Shown here in pieces: positions 33,474 through 46,731 of a DNA stretch of 64,000 nt. The position numbers were made by a program, and so were the translations under genes. The notes under the pieces are model-generated. The model had not been told where the DNA came from. It did not search any database and saw only the letters and a program-made list of their open reading frames with translations. Source of the stretch: Plasmopara viticola. Lineage: Eukaryota; Oomycota; Peronosporomycetes; Peronosporales; Peronosporaceae. Where the stretch lies: NCBI GenBank assembly GCA_001695595.3, contig MBPM02000037.1:62001-126000 (forward strand). The letters run 5' to 3'. Numbering within the stretch: position 1 is the stretch's first letter; each line of letters begins with the position of its first letter.

Positions 33474-36400
33474 TCACCAGGCAATGCGAGATCTTTGAAC
33501 ACAGAAGGCTCTAGACAGAATTAGAGGCCGTGATATTGTCGGCCGAAATATTTGATTTACAGAAAAACCAAGAAAATACAAACAGGCCGTACATCCTACC
33601 CTTGATGTCAGACGTGCTGTATGCGCTAGTACGGAGACGTGCTGAATTTTACGAGTTTGTGAACGCAGTCACATGTTCTGCTCTATCAGCCACCATTTTT
33701 AATGGAAAACATTTTTTCCATTAGCCCTCGTGCTTACTGATTTTCTAACAAGAAAGCACGACCTTTTTACTAGCGGATCTACTGCACCACTCTCCGAACA
33801 AGCCAAAGTAGCAGTGTTCATGAACGGCCAATGGGAAGGCCCACCTCGCACGCAATTTTTTAGGTGCAGGGAGCTACTAAAAAAAAGATACAAGTCGCTC
33901 GTTCGTAAGCGTACGGCAACAAGCAAGGTTGCTAATTACTTGAAAAATACTTAAGCGTATGGAATTAGCAGTAGTAAATCCATGGCCACGCTGTCTCGAG
34001 TCTTTTCTTGATGAATTTACGCGTACCGAAAAATCAGTTTCGGCTGATATGGCTGGCTAGGAAGATATAGCTTGTTATAGCAAACGAACTTTACAAGAAG
34101 AGCTTACGCTTCGTGCTCTCGGTGGTAGTGCTAACTGGAGCCGGTAAAAACCATCGGCTCCACTTTTAAAGAGAATATAATTCAAGCCTGCTCCCATATA
34201 GTAGAAAGGTCAAGACGACCACGAGGGCAGCTTCGATTTCATACTCCAAAGTGTAGATTGCATTTTCTCCCCCCTACCTGGGTAATCGACCATTAACAGG
34301 TAGACTTTTAAAGCAATGTCCCCAGCACTTCAGGACACCGTATTTATGTCTCTTTCGAAACTTTTCGACGAAAAATACTTTTTTCTCACTCAAAGTCTTT
34401 TGAAGGGTCGCACGTCAAAGCTGCACTCTTTAAACCGGGGAAACACTCTTCTTTATTAAAAGCAAGGAACCGTTCAGGGAAGAAATATGGCCTCATGATG
34501 GGCGTGCCGGAAACATCGGAAAAGCTTAGCCTCTGTAAATTTGACAGGTCTTGTTTTTTTTTAGTAGAAGCCGTCTAATTTTGCACGAAAGGGCTTTGAT
34601 GAGTCATTATCGAACTTCAATTGCGCATAAGGCTTGGCCTACGACTGCAACAAATGTGGGAGGTGTTATACAACTATACCGTACTTGCCATATCTAGCTG
34701 GAAAATGTCGGCTAATTTAATACATAGATAAAATTGAATATAAGTAATCGAGTCATGTCATGCGATCGTATTTTCAAATTAAAAGATCGCCAATTATATC
34801 AGATCGGCGATTAAGGGCCTCCAAAAGTCAAGGGGAAAACGCCTTTAAAAAGCTTCCCTTTGTTAATTTAATCGAGCGAGAAGCTCGCGGAGATGAGACG
34901 TACAATTCTATCAAGCATAGTTAATCGGTTTATTCCATGCAATCTTGTTTTCGTGAAGCATTAAGTCGCCACAAAGGATCAAATAAACAATCGAAGGTAT
35001 GCATGTCACCACGAAGATAGAAGCAGCGATGCCTCTTAAGCGAGTTGCTAGCAGTATCAGCTGTCGAAGTCTTCTAAAGTAGCGCTCTAAATGTGAGTAA
35101 AATAACCCCCAAAACGAAACATAGCACCACCAATAGGGGGAAGCGAAGCTCCGCAATCGACTTGGATTTACAACCAGACGATAAAAATATGAGGTGTGGG
35201 TGTTATAGCTTTGCAAGAAGAGATTGATATGCGATACCGAACAACACCATGGCTGACGAAGCCTCTGACCATGTACACAATCGACAGTTTGACTCATCGT
35301 TGTGTCATGACCGACGAACACCGATTTGATGCACAGTTAAGATAAACCGGACCCTAGGAATTGTTCAGTACCTCTGGGACAAGGCGCAACCTATGGAGCC
35401 TACGAAGACACGATTGTTCAAGAGGGAGGTTGTACGTAAAATATGAAGTAACAAAGAGCCCTAGCTCTGGTATCTTTCCGGCATTCAAATAGACTAGTTC
35501 TTCATTTTTCAGTAGCTCTAATTCTCTATCGAAAAATTATATATGGTTCTTTCAATTTTACTATCGACAACGCCTTGCCCGTCAATGTCTATTATCAAGT
35601 GAGGTACTTGAGAGAATTACTCAACTTTTTTTACCACATAAATCAAACCCTAAAAAGACCATTCAACGTCGCTATTGTCGTACTCTATTCGACCACTTAT
35701 TAAACGCGAATTTAAGCTCCGTAATGGTGTGCTTTTTCTTGCTTTACCGTCCACCTCGCAACATTTCTTACTCACTCCCCCCCCCCTTCTCTGCCTCAAC
35801 ACCACGTAGTCTAAGGCCATCACTACGTTAAACCCTTTCTCTTAAGTCTTCCAAGGAACGATTCAATGGCCAAGCACCAGTACTTTGGTCATGCCTAGCA
35901 ATGTTTTCATGGCCAATGCCAAAAAAATTGTATATAAATTCCATCGCGTTGCTCGACGTCACGCCTTATTCGTCAGAACCGTGAATATTTTCATTGATGC
36001 TCGCGCAGTTGTCGTTTACATTTTATACACAAACCTAAACGTATAGCGGGGGACTCACTTTTACCATACGTGCCCGCCTCGTGCGTTGTACGAAAAATAG
36101 TTTCAAGGATGTTACCCTGAAGTTGATTAGCCAATGCTTATATAAGCTGAATACTGGAATGGTCTCGACACAAATGCTAATTTGGAGAATGGACGTGTTG
36201 CATAAAAACATACCCACAATTTGTATCCAACTAGTGAAAAAGGAGTTCGGCTATTCGTATCACGGCGATCGAGTGTTTTGCAGTGAGTCATAGAAAAGCC
36301 TAATCGTACCACAAGACCTATTGAAGGCCCCCAAAATATTCGACAGCCTCGTCTTACAATTGCTTAGACCTCTACGGGTTTTTGCCTGATAATGAATGCA

Positions 36401-37338
36401 TCCAAATTCGTTCTGAAGGCGATACTTTGCTCTAGAGATCGGCTGGGACCACCCAAGAAAAATCATTATAGTCAAGAGAGCCGATATATCTACTTCAATA
36501 TCGACAAATGCGTCTTTGACTTTAAAAATTTATAGTATGGGCCGCTTTGTGATCAGCCATGGGATTCGTGCGGATCCCATAGAATGTAAGCCATTGCAGC
36601 TTGACGTTCATACGCGTCAAACTCGGAGCTGGCGTCAAGAAATGTTATGCCTCGATACAATAGCACAATTAACACAAAATTTAGCCATGATTAGCGTAAG
36701 GCTAACAGCACCGCTGTACATCTACTCAGTGTATTAGTAAAAAGGTCTTTGGGATGCAAATATGACCGCTAAAGACCGTTCGTTTGACAAATACGGCTCT
36801 AATTGCTCAATGGGAGCTTGAACAACAACAACAACGGATACTCCTGCTGAAAGTGCTGGCTTAAGCGTATGTGAGATCCTTGCTCATCGCCTGGCCTCTC
36901 GGCTGAGGGAGGGCGAACGCAACGCTCACCAAACTGTCTGACAGCACTTGATTGTCTGTCGACAGAGATGACACAAAGGTGATAATTGGAAGAATATACG
37001 ATCTTCTGCTAAGCGACTGTTTATTACTCTTGGTTTCAAAGGGATCAAAAAATTGAAGTACATTTTTCGAATCTAAGATCAGCTGATGTGCATACTTTTC
37101 TAGTGTACTTTCTCGCTGACAGAATCATTGAGTCGGTGTAGAAACCTATAAAGAGTAATATAAATTAAATTAGATGATTGAATTTTTTTTGTTGTTGAAA
37201 AAAATGCGACTAACCAATACATGCAATTTTACACGGCTGCTGACAAATTAACCGACTTCAACTATTTAGCAAAAAAAGGTTCTGGATAAACACGATCTTT
37301 ATCTTAAAAAAGGATGTAGTCTTCATTTAAATCGGATC

Positions 37339-37372
37339 GTAGAGCTTAGGCACTCGTGGAGCTTAGGCACTG
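37339..37372. repeat. 17 bp tandem duplication
   Basis: GTAGAGCTTAGGCACTC is followed at once by GTGGAGCTTAGGCACTG, two units with two differences. No function is evident. Confidence 0.75.
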
Positions 37373-40300
37373 TCTGTCACTAGACTTAAGTGCGCACTTA
37401 GGTTGTGTACCTGGTCTATAATGTCTGTAAATACGCTGTCATGCTGACACCATCATGAATCCTTATGTTATAGAGCATACGATAAGGAGGAAGACACGGG
37501 TGAAAAGTGTTCGCTAAGATGTTTCGGAGCAAAGTATACAATATACAGAAGTTTTATGCAGCTACAGCGGTGCCTTCCATAGCACACTTCTTCACTATGA
37601 TTGGTGAATCCTACCCTTTCACATGGCACACAGCACCTAGCGCAGAGGAATCGTTTAGGTAGTTATACGATTCTCTGGTGAAGGACGAAACACAATTGTC
37701 TTTAGAAATCAGAAAGTATACATAAAATAGACTATTTTTGACTTGCAACTATGGCAGAGACTTTATTGCTTTTCAGGGACATCCCTGAATATATATCCGA
37801 TATATATTTTGATAAGGTGCCTGTCGGCCGCCATAATCTCACGCCTCTGTTTAAGTGGGATCGGCATCATGCAAGATTCGAAACATCCCTGTCTATCAGA
37901 AAACGTATCACATTTAATCGGGAAGAAACATGTGATGACCTTAACTCTGTCTACAATTATTTGACAAGCACAACTGGGAACAAAAGACAAAACAAGCGGC
38001 TTGATAAATCAACTATAACCAGCAAGCACCCAAATAAGCTACACCTGCGCCTTCAGTTTAAGTCACAAAATTGATCTCACGCTTAACATGGCTGAGGCTT
38101 AAAAGACTGCTGGTCAAACTTTTTTTCTCGCGACCACGGAGACTTTGTGGAATGGTTTCTTTGCGCATGATAATCCACGTGCCGTTTTGGCGATAGATAA
38201 GATGTTCGGCCTCAACTAACATTTCTCCGACTTTTCGATCGCTTGGGCGGCAAAAGGATAAAAGCATATAGACTCAATACCTCAACGGTCAAAATCACAT
38301 CCCACTTTTTATTGAAGCTCAAGGCCGATCGGCAAATTGAAGTGCAAGCCTCACTTTAAGAAAGAGAATATTGCTTCTGTTGACAGGAGCGGAGACCCGG
38401 ACTTAGATGGGCTTGTTCACATTGTCATCATAAAGAAGGAGTACAGACAAAAGCTCACGGTACATTACTAGGGTGATTGGTCAAGCTAATCCCTTAAAGC
38501 GATGCTGCGCGACTCTTTCATCGCCATTTTTATCCAATTTAAGCTGCTTGTCTAACCAGTATTTGGACATTGTATTGAACGTGAAAGGCAACATCCTGAA
38601 TTAATATTACCTAGCTGGTGAAGACGTTGGTGTACTTGCTGACTACGTACGTCAAAAATACCCTTCAACAGTCACTCATCGCGCAGTAGAACTTGGCTCA
38701 ACAAAGACCTTATTATTGTTCGGCACTTTGGGGTGAATACGTACTACAAATCATATATTTCAAGTGGCTTTTTAGAAAGCAAAGAGATGAACATAATTTG
38801 CAACCATTTAGATATTAGTGTTCGGTCACCACTACAAATCAACAACTGAATCGATTAAAATTATGTTAATTTTGTTTGGCTATGGTCCAGATCTGGGGCA
38901 CTTCAAATGATACCCTGTATATCTAGGACTTAATATCAAATATAAAAAGTAGCTATTGGCAAATGTGAAAGTACTTCTTCTTTGCTGTGCGATGTGCGGC
39001 TAGCTATAGGGCTAATAAGGCCAATATCAAAATTTTACTTTGGATTTATGAGAAAAACAGCCCCTTTTTTACCCCTTTTACTTTTTATAGAGGTCGCTTA
39101 TGGGATCGTCTTTGGCGGTTGAATCATCTTTCTTTAAGGCGTGTCCTTGCCCATACTATTACGTCGGAACCAGTCCAAGACGCTTCAGTACAAGGTTCTT
39201 GGGCCGAACAGAGAGAAAATGTACTCCCTCGTTGAGAGCAGCAAGATCGGCTGGCCGTGCAAACGCGCATCCTTACAGGTGCACTGACCCTCAGTACTCA
39301 GCCAATATGGGAGTGACTGAACTTTTTTCTTACCACCTTGAAGTGATAGGCTTTTGCATCTAGTTATACGTTATTGCCCGTAGTTAGGTACTATTATTTA
39401 GTTTTAGTTGGTAAATACGCATATCTTTAAAGTAATATACTTCGTGCTCTTCAAGCTTTTCTTTTTATATATGGGTAAATGCGATCGCACCTATGGCTCA
39501 CATAAACTTAAGATAAATATTAATTCCAAAATTCTTATCACTCATAAGGGATTATACTGCGTGAATTAAACAGTACCTTTGGGCGTTTAGATTCCCGAAG
39601 ATAAGTTCTGCCTTTTTATTATTATACAAAATTACACGATAGCTTACGTCGCACAATAAAGTTACACCACTAACTATTGTGACGCACACTGGGCTCGTGT
39701 CACCCCGCTACAACCTTCCTATCAAGACTTCGGGTATTTTTTAGTTGATTCAGGTCGAGATTATAATTGGAGCTTTCCGTCTTCCAGGAATCGCCGTTAT
39801 AGCTTGTGTGGCCTCTCAGAAGTTCTCACAACGAAATAGATAAGTCACACATATTCTCCCAATAAACAGCCACAGGTCAAACAATTTTCCTGTCGACCGC
39901 AATAAGTGCATTGTCAAGATCTGAAACAAAAGCAGTCTCAAGACGTGAGACAAACCTTGATTAATTAGATATCACATCGCATCTCGCACAAGTATGCTAT
40001 GCCGCTTGATGATGATTCGATCGACGCGTATGGTGCGCGCGTCGGGTATTCTACTTTTAAAATGAATAAGACTTAAGTCTTCTAGTCGACTACAGCCTAC
40101 CAATCTCGCTTCAAGAGTGACGAGGGTGAACGCTCATCTTGTTGATTTTACTCGAGCGCCTGTAGCTCGTACTATCAAGCCGAGTGGTATGAAGGAGCCT
40201 GTGGACGTTGCTTTGCAAACTCCGCTGCTACACACTCGTACGTCCCATACCGTAAGATCGCGAGTAAAGAGTATGATAACTACGCACCCCAAGCAATTCA

Positions 40301-43300
40301 AGCTCACTTTTCGACCAATTATTTGTGCCTGGTGAACCAAATCATCTCATCTGACCTAAATGTGGTATAAGAGCTTGAAATGTTGCCACACTATAACAAA
40401 ATTCGCTCAATTCAAGTTTGCGACTGATATACAAGTTTGTACCCGACGAGCCGCCCATGAGACTGCGGCGAGTACCATTAATGTCTTTTGCATTTGCGAT
40501 CGACTTTTATGAGCACTCGGCGCGAGGGAAGCGCAGCTCTTAATCAGGTTGTTGCTTCCACGGAAATGGTTTTATGCAAATAGTGTCGCTTAATTGGTAG
40601 TTTAAAAGAGCTTAAGTTCTTTGCCGGCTCTGCAAGTTATATAAGCGGTAGTCATGCTTTTGAAAGATCGAAGGATGAAATTGTATGTCTTTAGGCTGGG
40701 AACAAAAGCTTACAAGAAGTTGTACAGTCTGGGCACCCTCCGCAATACCATCAGCGGTGTCGATTTGCGAGTGCAGTGGTTTGTTTGTTAGAGTTTGCTT
40801 GGTTGAAGCCTAGTTATTGACGGTAGTGGATTGTCGTCTAGTGACGTATGGCTCTCAACATTGTACTCTAGTAAGGACTGGAAGCCAAGGATCTCGCGAT
40901 GAGTTGTCCTTGTGAGCCCAGCTCTAGAACCCTAGCTTCGGAAAGCATAGTCTTGCTGAACACGTAGATCACCATAACTAAAATCATCGACGAAGATAGG
41001 GCATTTTGTCTCGTTGATGTGTTGGTATATCCTTTCCACTTTATAAATTTCTGGATTTGATTATGGCTATGATACCATGCAAACATGCAGTCTAGGTAAA
41101 TGTGAACAGGTAAAAGGCGCACAAAATACTCTTTGCCATAATGTCGTCTGACAGATGACGCAACCTAGGGGCGGCGACCGTGGCGCCGTCATGCTACATA
41201 GCATTTGCTTAGACATGCATTGATTGTTGCTTGTCCAAGCTCATGGAACAAATATTTTGTTTATTAAAAATCATTTCAACTGCTTGTTGCGTCTTTTCTT
41301 TTTCTTGAGAAAATAATTTTAATGGTTACCTTTCCCGATGTATGGTTTCGATTTCTTACAAATTTTGATATAGGTTACAAATTACAAAATGTAATACGGA
41401 CAATTAGAAATCTAATTTCTGCTCGATCGATAACCTAAATAGTCTCAAGAACGAAGAGCAACATCTGGCTGTAAGACTAAACTGCGCCCGCGTTTCATCG
41501 AACCGTATAGGATCATAGCCAAAATAGACTTGACGAAAAGGTCTAATTTTCTTAAAAAGATGAGCTTTATGTGGTTTCATTAAACCGTATACTTTTCCAG
41601 GACAGGGGAAGGCGTAGGTTAAACGCGGGCAGAGCCACGGGATATTGATCGGTCGGTAGAGCCAAAAAGTTTAAGTACGAAGCGGCGCGATTTGAGTCAC
41701 ACGAGGTGCAAGCCAAATAAGTTGCTTGCGGACTATCACGAAACAGATTTTAAAGCAATGCCAATTTCGATTCTCAATTTTGTCGAACTATAAATTCCTT
41801 TTGACCAGAACTTCTACAACATCTTAGCTTTCAACCATACTGTCTCGTAGGCACAAAGACTTCAACTTGATAGCACATTGTCGGAGTGCCAAAACCGCTT
41901 TAAATATCTCTTTCTTAAGGAGAATACGTGGTGGCCCTAACGGAGAGCAAAATTTCACAAGAAAAATAGCGAGTAGCTTATTTAATTGGCATTCTTTAAT
42001 GCAAACTCTGCATAAAATCATTGACAAAGCAATATACTCACTCTGTCTAACGATCGGCCTGCAGATAGTTGCCGAGGGTACGTCCAGCCCGACTTTGATC
42101 ACCTGAAAACCCTCTCCAAGTGCCTATAAAGGTATGATCTCGGTCCACGACGATGAATTGCGTGAAGCTATGCCTGCTATGGATACGGCCGAGAAATGAT
42201 GCTGCTGTTTTGGCCCCGTCAAAATATAAATAGGGTTTGATTCTGGCTCAGAATAAATGCTATCGGTATGCTTATTGTGCCTGGCATAGCCACCGGACGA
42301 GCCGTATCGCTTATTCGGTCAATAAATATCGAATTACCAGTGTTGTCTGCCGAGCTCTTCGGCAGTTCGAACTTTAAATCTATACTCATGGACTATCGAT
42401 AGTGCAATGGTTTCGTCAAGCTTGCCAATTGTGCGGCTAAGATCTAGGAAAAAGTAATTCCTTGGGACCCTTTGTACGTGCGCCCATAAATTCATACCCA
42501 CGTATACGACTTGGCCTTAGGCTACAAAAGCCAGTGCTTATCAAGTTATAGACCACCAAGCGGTGTACCTTGAGCCTCATATAGAGTACAATATTATAAA
42601 TTCTCGACGTATAAAATTGATACACATGGTGAACCGCCTATATCAGTATTCTACTCCAACAGCCAGGCTTCCATCAATATTAAATATAGCCTTGCAACCG
42701 TGATTTTCTGTCTGAGGCGCCCTTTATGTATTCACTTTTAAAGCCTTCAGTACGGCTACGCACATATCATCGTCACACTTATTACCGACGAGGTCACAGT
42801 TGTGACATGAGCTGTCGCATAGTCTGAGCGACACGTTAACATATCAGCCGAAGTGTCTTTCCTTCTTGCTTGTGATCAACAACAAAGGTATACATCGCGA
42901 TAGAGATGAGTTACCCGGTCATTATTTGCAAGAGATGAGGCTACGGTCAGTGACGCATTATTTGTAGAAATCACGAGCGGTTTAGAGCCTAGCATGTAAA
43001 TCTTGATGCAAGCAAACTTCATAGCAAATATTTTTTGTCATGGACAAGACGGATCTTCTTGTCAGCCTCAAGCTGCTAAGTAGGTCTGATTGTAGTAGTG
43101 CGGTGCCGATGGCAATGTCTGATGCGTACTGAACGGTTATTCTTTGAATAGGATAGGCATTTGATAAAGGGTTTTGTTACTTTTACCAAATGCTTCTTAG
43201 TGCTATAACTTTTCTTAAATCAAACTGTGTAACTTTAAAGCGACTTTGCCACCTCTGATTTTTTGCATTGTATCCGTGCAAGCAATTAGCCAGACAAAGC

Positions 43301-45909
43301 AACTTTCTTGACCATTCTGGTGCAATAGGATCAGACAATTTACTATAACATCGACCTCAGCAGGATCCGCCAAAAGACCATGCCTTCCGAGATAGAGCTT
43401 TCAAACACATTTTTCTACCAGGCGTAGAAGTATCTGCATTAGCGTAAAGCTCTTTTGTCCGCATGCAAAAGATCTCTTCTCGAACGTGAACAATGTGGAT
43501 TTTGGTCTTTCTTTCCGTGCTTTGCTCGATTATGGATGTTAATGACACCGTTATATGTCTGGGCATGCGCCCTTTTTGGCTTACACGATTGTGTTACCCA
43601 ACTAAGAATTCTCGCAGACGCGGTTTGAGAGCTTTCGGGCATGACCAACCGGCTTCAATGCTTACCGCTTACCACAATCAATGGTCTGTCGCCGTATCGA
43701 ACTAATAGCTGACAGTATTCATTGCCTAAGTTGAGTGCGATATGTGCAGTGCCCCACGCCATGACGTAGCGCAACCCACCTTTCTTATATATCAGTGCTG
43801 TGGTGGTGGCCGCATTCAACTCATTGTGAGCGTGTATGATTTGTCATTTGCCAAATAGCTTTTTGACACAGAATGACGGCGTTAAGTAAGAAATTGCTCT
43901 CCAGAGCCATAAAGCCCTCGTGCTTTGGGCAAAAAAATGCGTCAATGAGGTCACAATGGTCTTTGGTAATGGCCACTTTCGTGTCGCAAAGTATTTGGTT
44001 TCAAAACCAAATACGTTAATCATTTAAAGTAATTTAAGTGCGTCGTAGGCGGGTTTTGCGAGAATATAATTATACCGAAAATTCTTTTGGATTCAAAGGA
44101 TCCTTCGGGATCGCAAATTTTTCCCTTGCCATCAATCCTTTATAAAACCGCCTCATTAAGCTGTAAGGAAAAGTTTATCTCGTATGACCACAGTAGGTTG
44201 TTTTTAGGCACCGTGAAGTTCTGTTGTTAATGGCTTAATCAGCTCAAGCAGAGAAATTACGGATGAAACTGTCGCAGGCATATCTTTTCTTTGACCGTGA
44301 CGATCAATCCCTTTATGCGAGCTTATAGCCGAGTGCTATCGTCACTATGGAGATGCCTACCTTGTACCCTTCCCATCCAAAAAGAGACGCTTTGCGCTGC
44401 TCATCGAGCGTCAGGCGCTTTAATCTTATCCTCAATGAGACTGACAGTGCCGCAGAGACCTTCCATGTCATATTTTTGCGTCGACACGTTTGTGCATCAG
44501 TCAGCATTGACATTCCTTGCTAAAAGATCTGCTCACAAATGGCTAAAAAAGTGCCACTCCATGTGCATCGAAATAGTTGCATCATTCTCTGTTTGACTAC
44601 GTTACGCCAACCAAACAGCAGCGCTGTCAATGACGAGCATTGCACAGTCATACTTCCGTGCATCGTCCGGGCAGCGACCCTGAGTATCTAAAGCTACATC
44701 CAACTAATGCTTGCATGACTTTAGCAAACGCCACTCCCATAAGTATGGGTTAGTGGATCGTATACCGCTCCACATGTACTGGCACAAACTACTTAGCTAA
44801 AACTACACGCTCCGCTTACGGCTACTTTCCCATGCGAGTTCGAAGTGAGTTGCGTCTCAATAAGGCGCAGTGATAGGGCCTTGCCCATACGAGACATGCA
44901 ACAAGTGCTGTGTCTTGCGAGCACCTCTAAGTGCTACTTTAAGCAAAGTGTTGGGGTCTTGCTCATACTGCCTTGGGATTCAGCGAATTGTACTTTGTGG
45001 AGCATGGAGTGAGCGCTGCTTCCTTGAGTATCATCCAGCATTTTGCGTGACAACCCAATATTAGAGGTAACGCCCTGTCCATTGTGTGGCGGCTTGGCGT
45101 TAGCCATGCAATCACTCGAATGCAGTAAATTTTGCTTCCTGCAAGCATTTCTGATTGGGTAACGTGACATTTACGCTCCGTACTCCTGCCCTCGGAATTG
45201 ACAGTGTCCTACGAATTTCAAAACATTAACTGACTCTGTCAGTGTTTGCGCTTTTAGCGCTTCTTTGTTGTAGCAGGGATATGTCTGTAGCTCACCAAAG
45301 CTTTGCTAGAAGTAAAGCAGCTGGCACCCAAGGTAATCAACTTCCTATCAACCCACAATGTCTGGTGCAAATTTCCTACCGTATTAAAGATGGGCAATAC
45401 CTCGCTTCCAGGTCTAAACCAAGCACTATTTGACAGTATCAATGTCGAAGAACCTAACAATCAGGTCCGTCGAGAATCAACGTACAGTAATCCTCATCTT
45501 TGTTACTAAGCAAACAGTGACAAATTTACGCTCGTTCTCGTATAGCCTTTGCATATGGCTGACGTTCTTCGACTGTGAATGGTCAAGCATAATTGCTTAA
45601 CGCCTTGAATCTACAGAAACACTACCACATTTGTCGTAGAAATTAGCAGGCCAGGCTTGTAAGTGCGACGAAGAGCACAGAACATTTCAAAGCTCAACTC
45701 GGTCGACATTTAATTTCCCTCTGAGGCTCACACAGATTAAATACTAATTATTTGTATATCGCAGAACGTTTGCTGGGTGCAGCTATTCTCCCACGGCATA
45801 CGAGACGATCGGATAGCCGTAGGATTCGGCTTTTCTTAACGCTCGTGGGAGACATCTCAGTAACAGGTGACGAGACTCACAGACCGATGCTCACAGGCTG
45901 ATCCAGCAG

Positions 45910-45963
45910 CTTCGAGATCTATGTCCTTCTCATCAGCTTGAAGATCTACCATGTCCTCATCAG
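45910..45963. repeat. 27 bp tandem repeat, two units
   Basis: The units, each running from CTTCGAGATCT or CTTGAAGATCT to CTCATCAG, lie at 45910-45936 and 45937-45963 and differ at several positions. A partial third unit (GAGATCTG) follows at about 45970. Confidence 0.6.
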
Positions 45964-46676
45964 TATGCTGAGATCTGTTTGTACTTGACTGCTTGATTGA
46001 ACAAGACTCAATCGGTAAGCCATTCCCTACCCGTGCTGCCCAAACAAAGCATACCTTTTAATGCTATTTTCACTATTCTCTTTAATGAGTTTGAGAGCAT
46101 ACGGGCTGATGTCTTTAAAGATGGACGGTGACAGCCCGTCCATAAAGACTATAATTCACCTCGAGATTAGAGTTTGGTCATACTAAACAACTGAGTAATT
46201 GATTTTAGACATGCCAGTCAGCAGAGTCTGTAGCTTCTGGATAAAATGAGCCAATGACATATTGCGAGGAATTGCGTCTGGACACGGGAAGCATAGTCAT
46301 ATGACGAAAACCACTGCGTCAGCTGATACTTTAGCTCCCCTAAGATGTTAAATGCCTCCTCAACTGAGGTATTGCATATTCGCGTGCTCTACCGCCGAGC
46401 TTTGAAACGGCAAAGCCACTCATTACTGCGTTTGCAGCAAATCGCACCAAATTGACTATTATCACTTATCTGTTTTAGAGCAAGAATTTGCATTCTTCTT
46501 ATTTTTTTAAAATATTTACTTTTACTGTACTTCGGGTGGAGAATTTGCCTTAGTCATCGGGTCGATACCTATGTCATCTATTTTGACTCTGCTATGCCTG
46601 AGTATTCTCTAGCTAGATATCGCCTTCAGATGCGCACTGATCGCGTCGGATCCTTGTGCAATTAAATGTTGTACCC

Positions 46677-46731
46677 CCTCGAGGCCAATTAGAACTGTCG
46701 GCTTATGCAGACCGACATGTAAGCCTCGAGG
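46677..46731. repeat. two-tier hairpin
   Basis: The outer arms CCTCGAGGC (46677-46685) and GCCTCGAGG (46723-46731) are perfect inverted repeats. Inner arms TGTCGG (46696-46701) and CCGACA (46712-46717) pair inside them. A smaller one, ATGGACGG...CCGTCCAT, lies at about 46121-46142. They may be remnants of a miniature inverted-repeat element or extruding palindromes. Confidence 0.55.

Noticed and set aside
37751..38074. 107-codon ATG frame (MAETLLLFRDIPEYISD) as a gene
   Set aside because: No recognised domain, no coding neighbour; left as a scrap of the gene desert.
40868..41122. Copia-type reverse transcriptase on the minus strand
   Set aside because: Only a vague FVDD-like stretch in a shifted frame; too weak to call.
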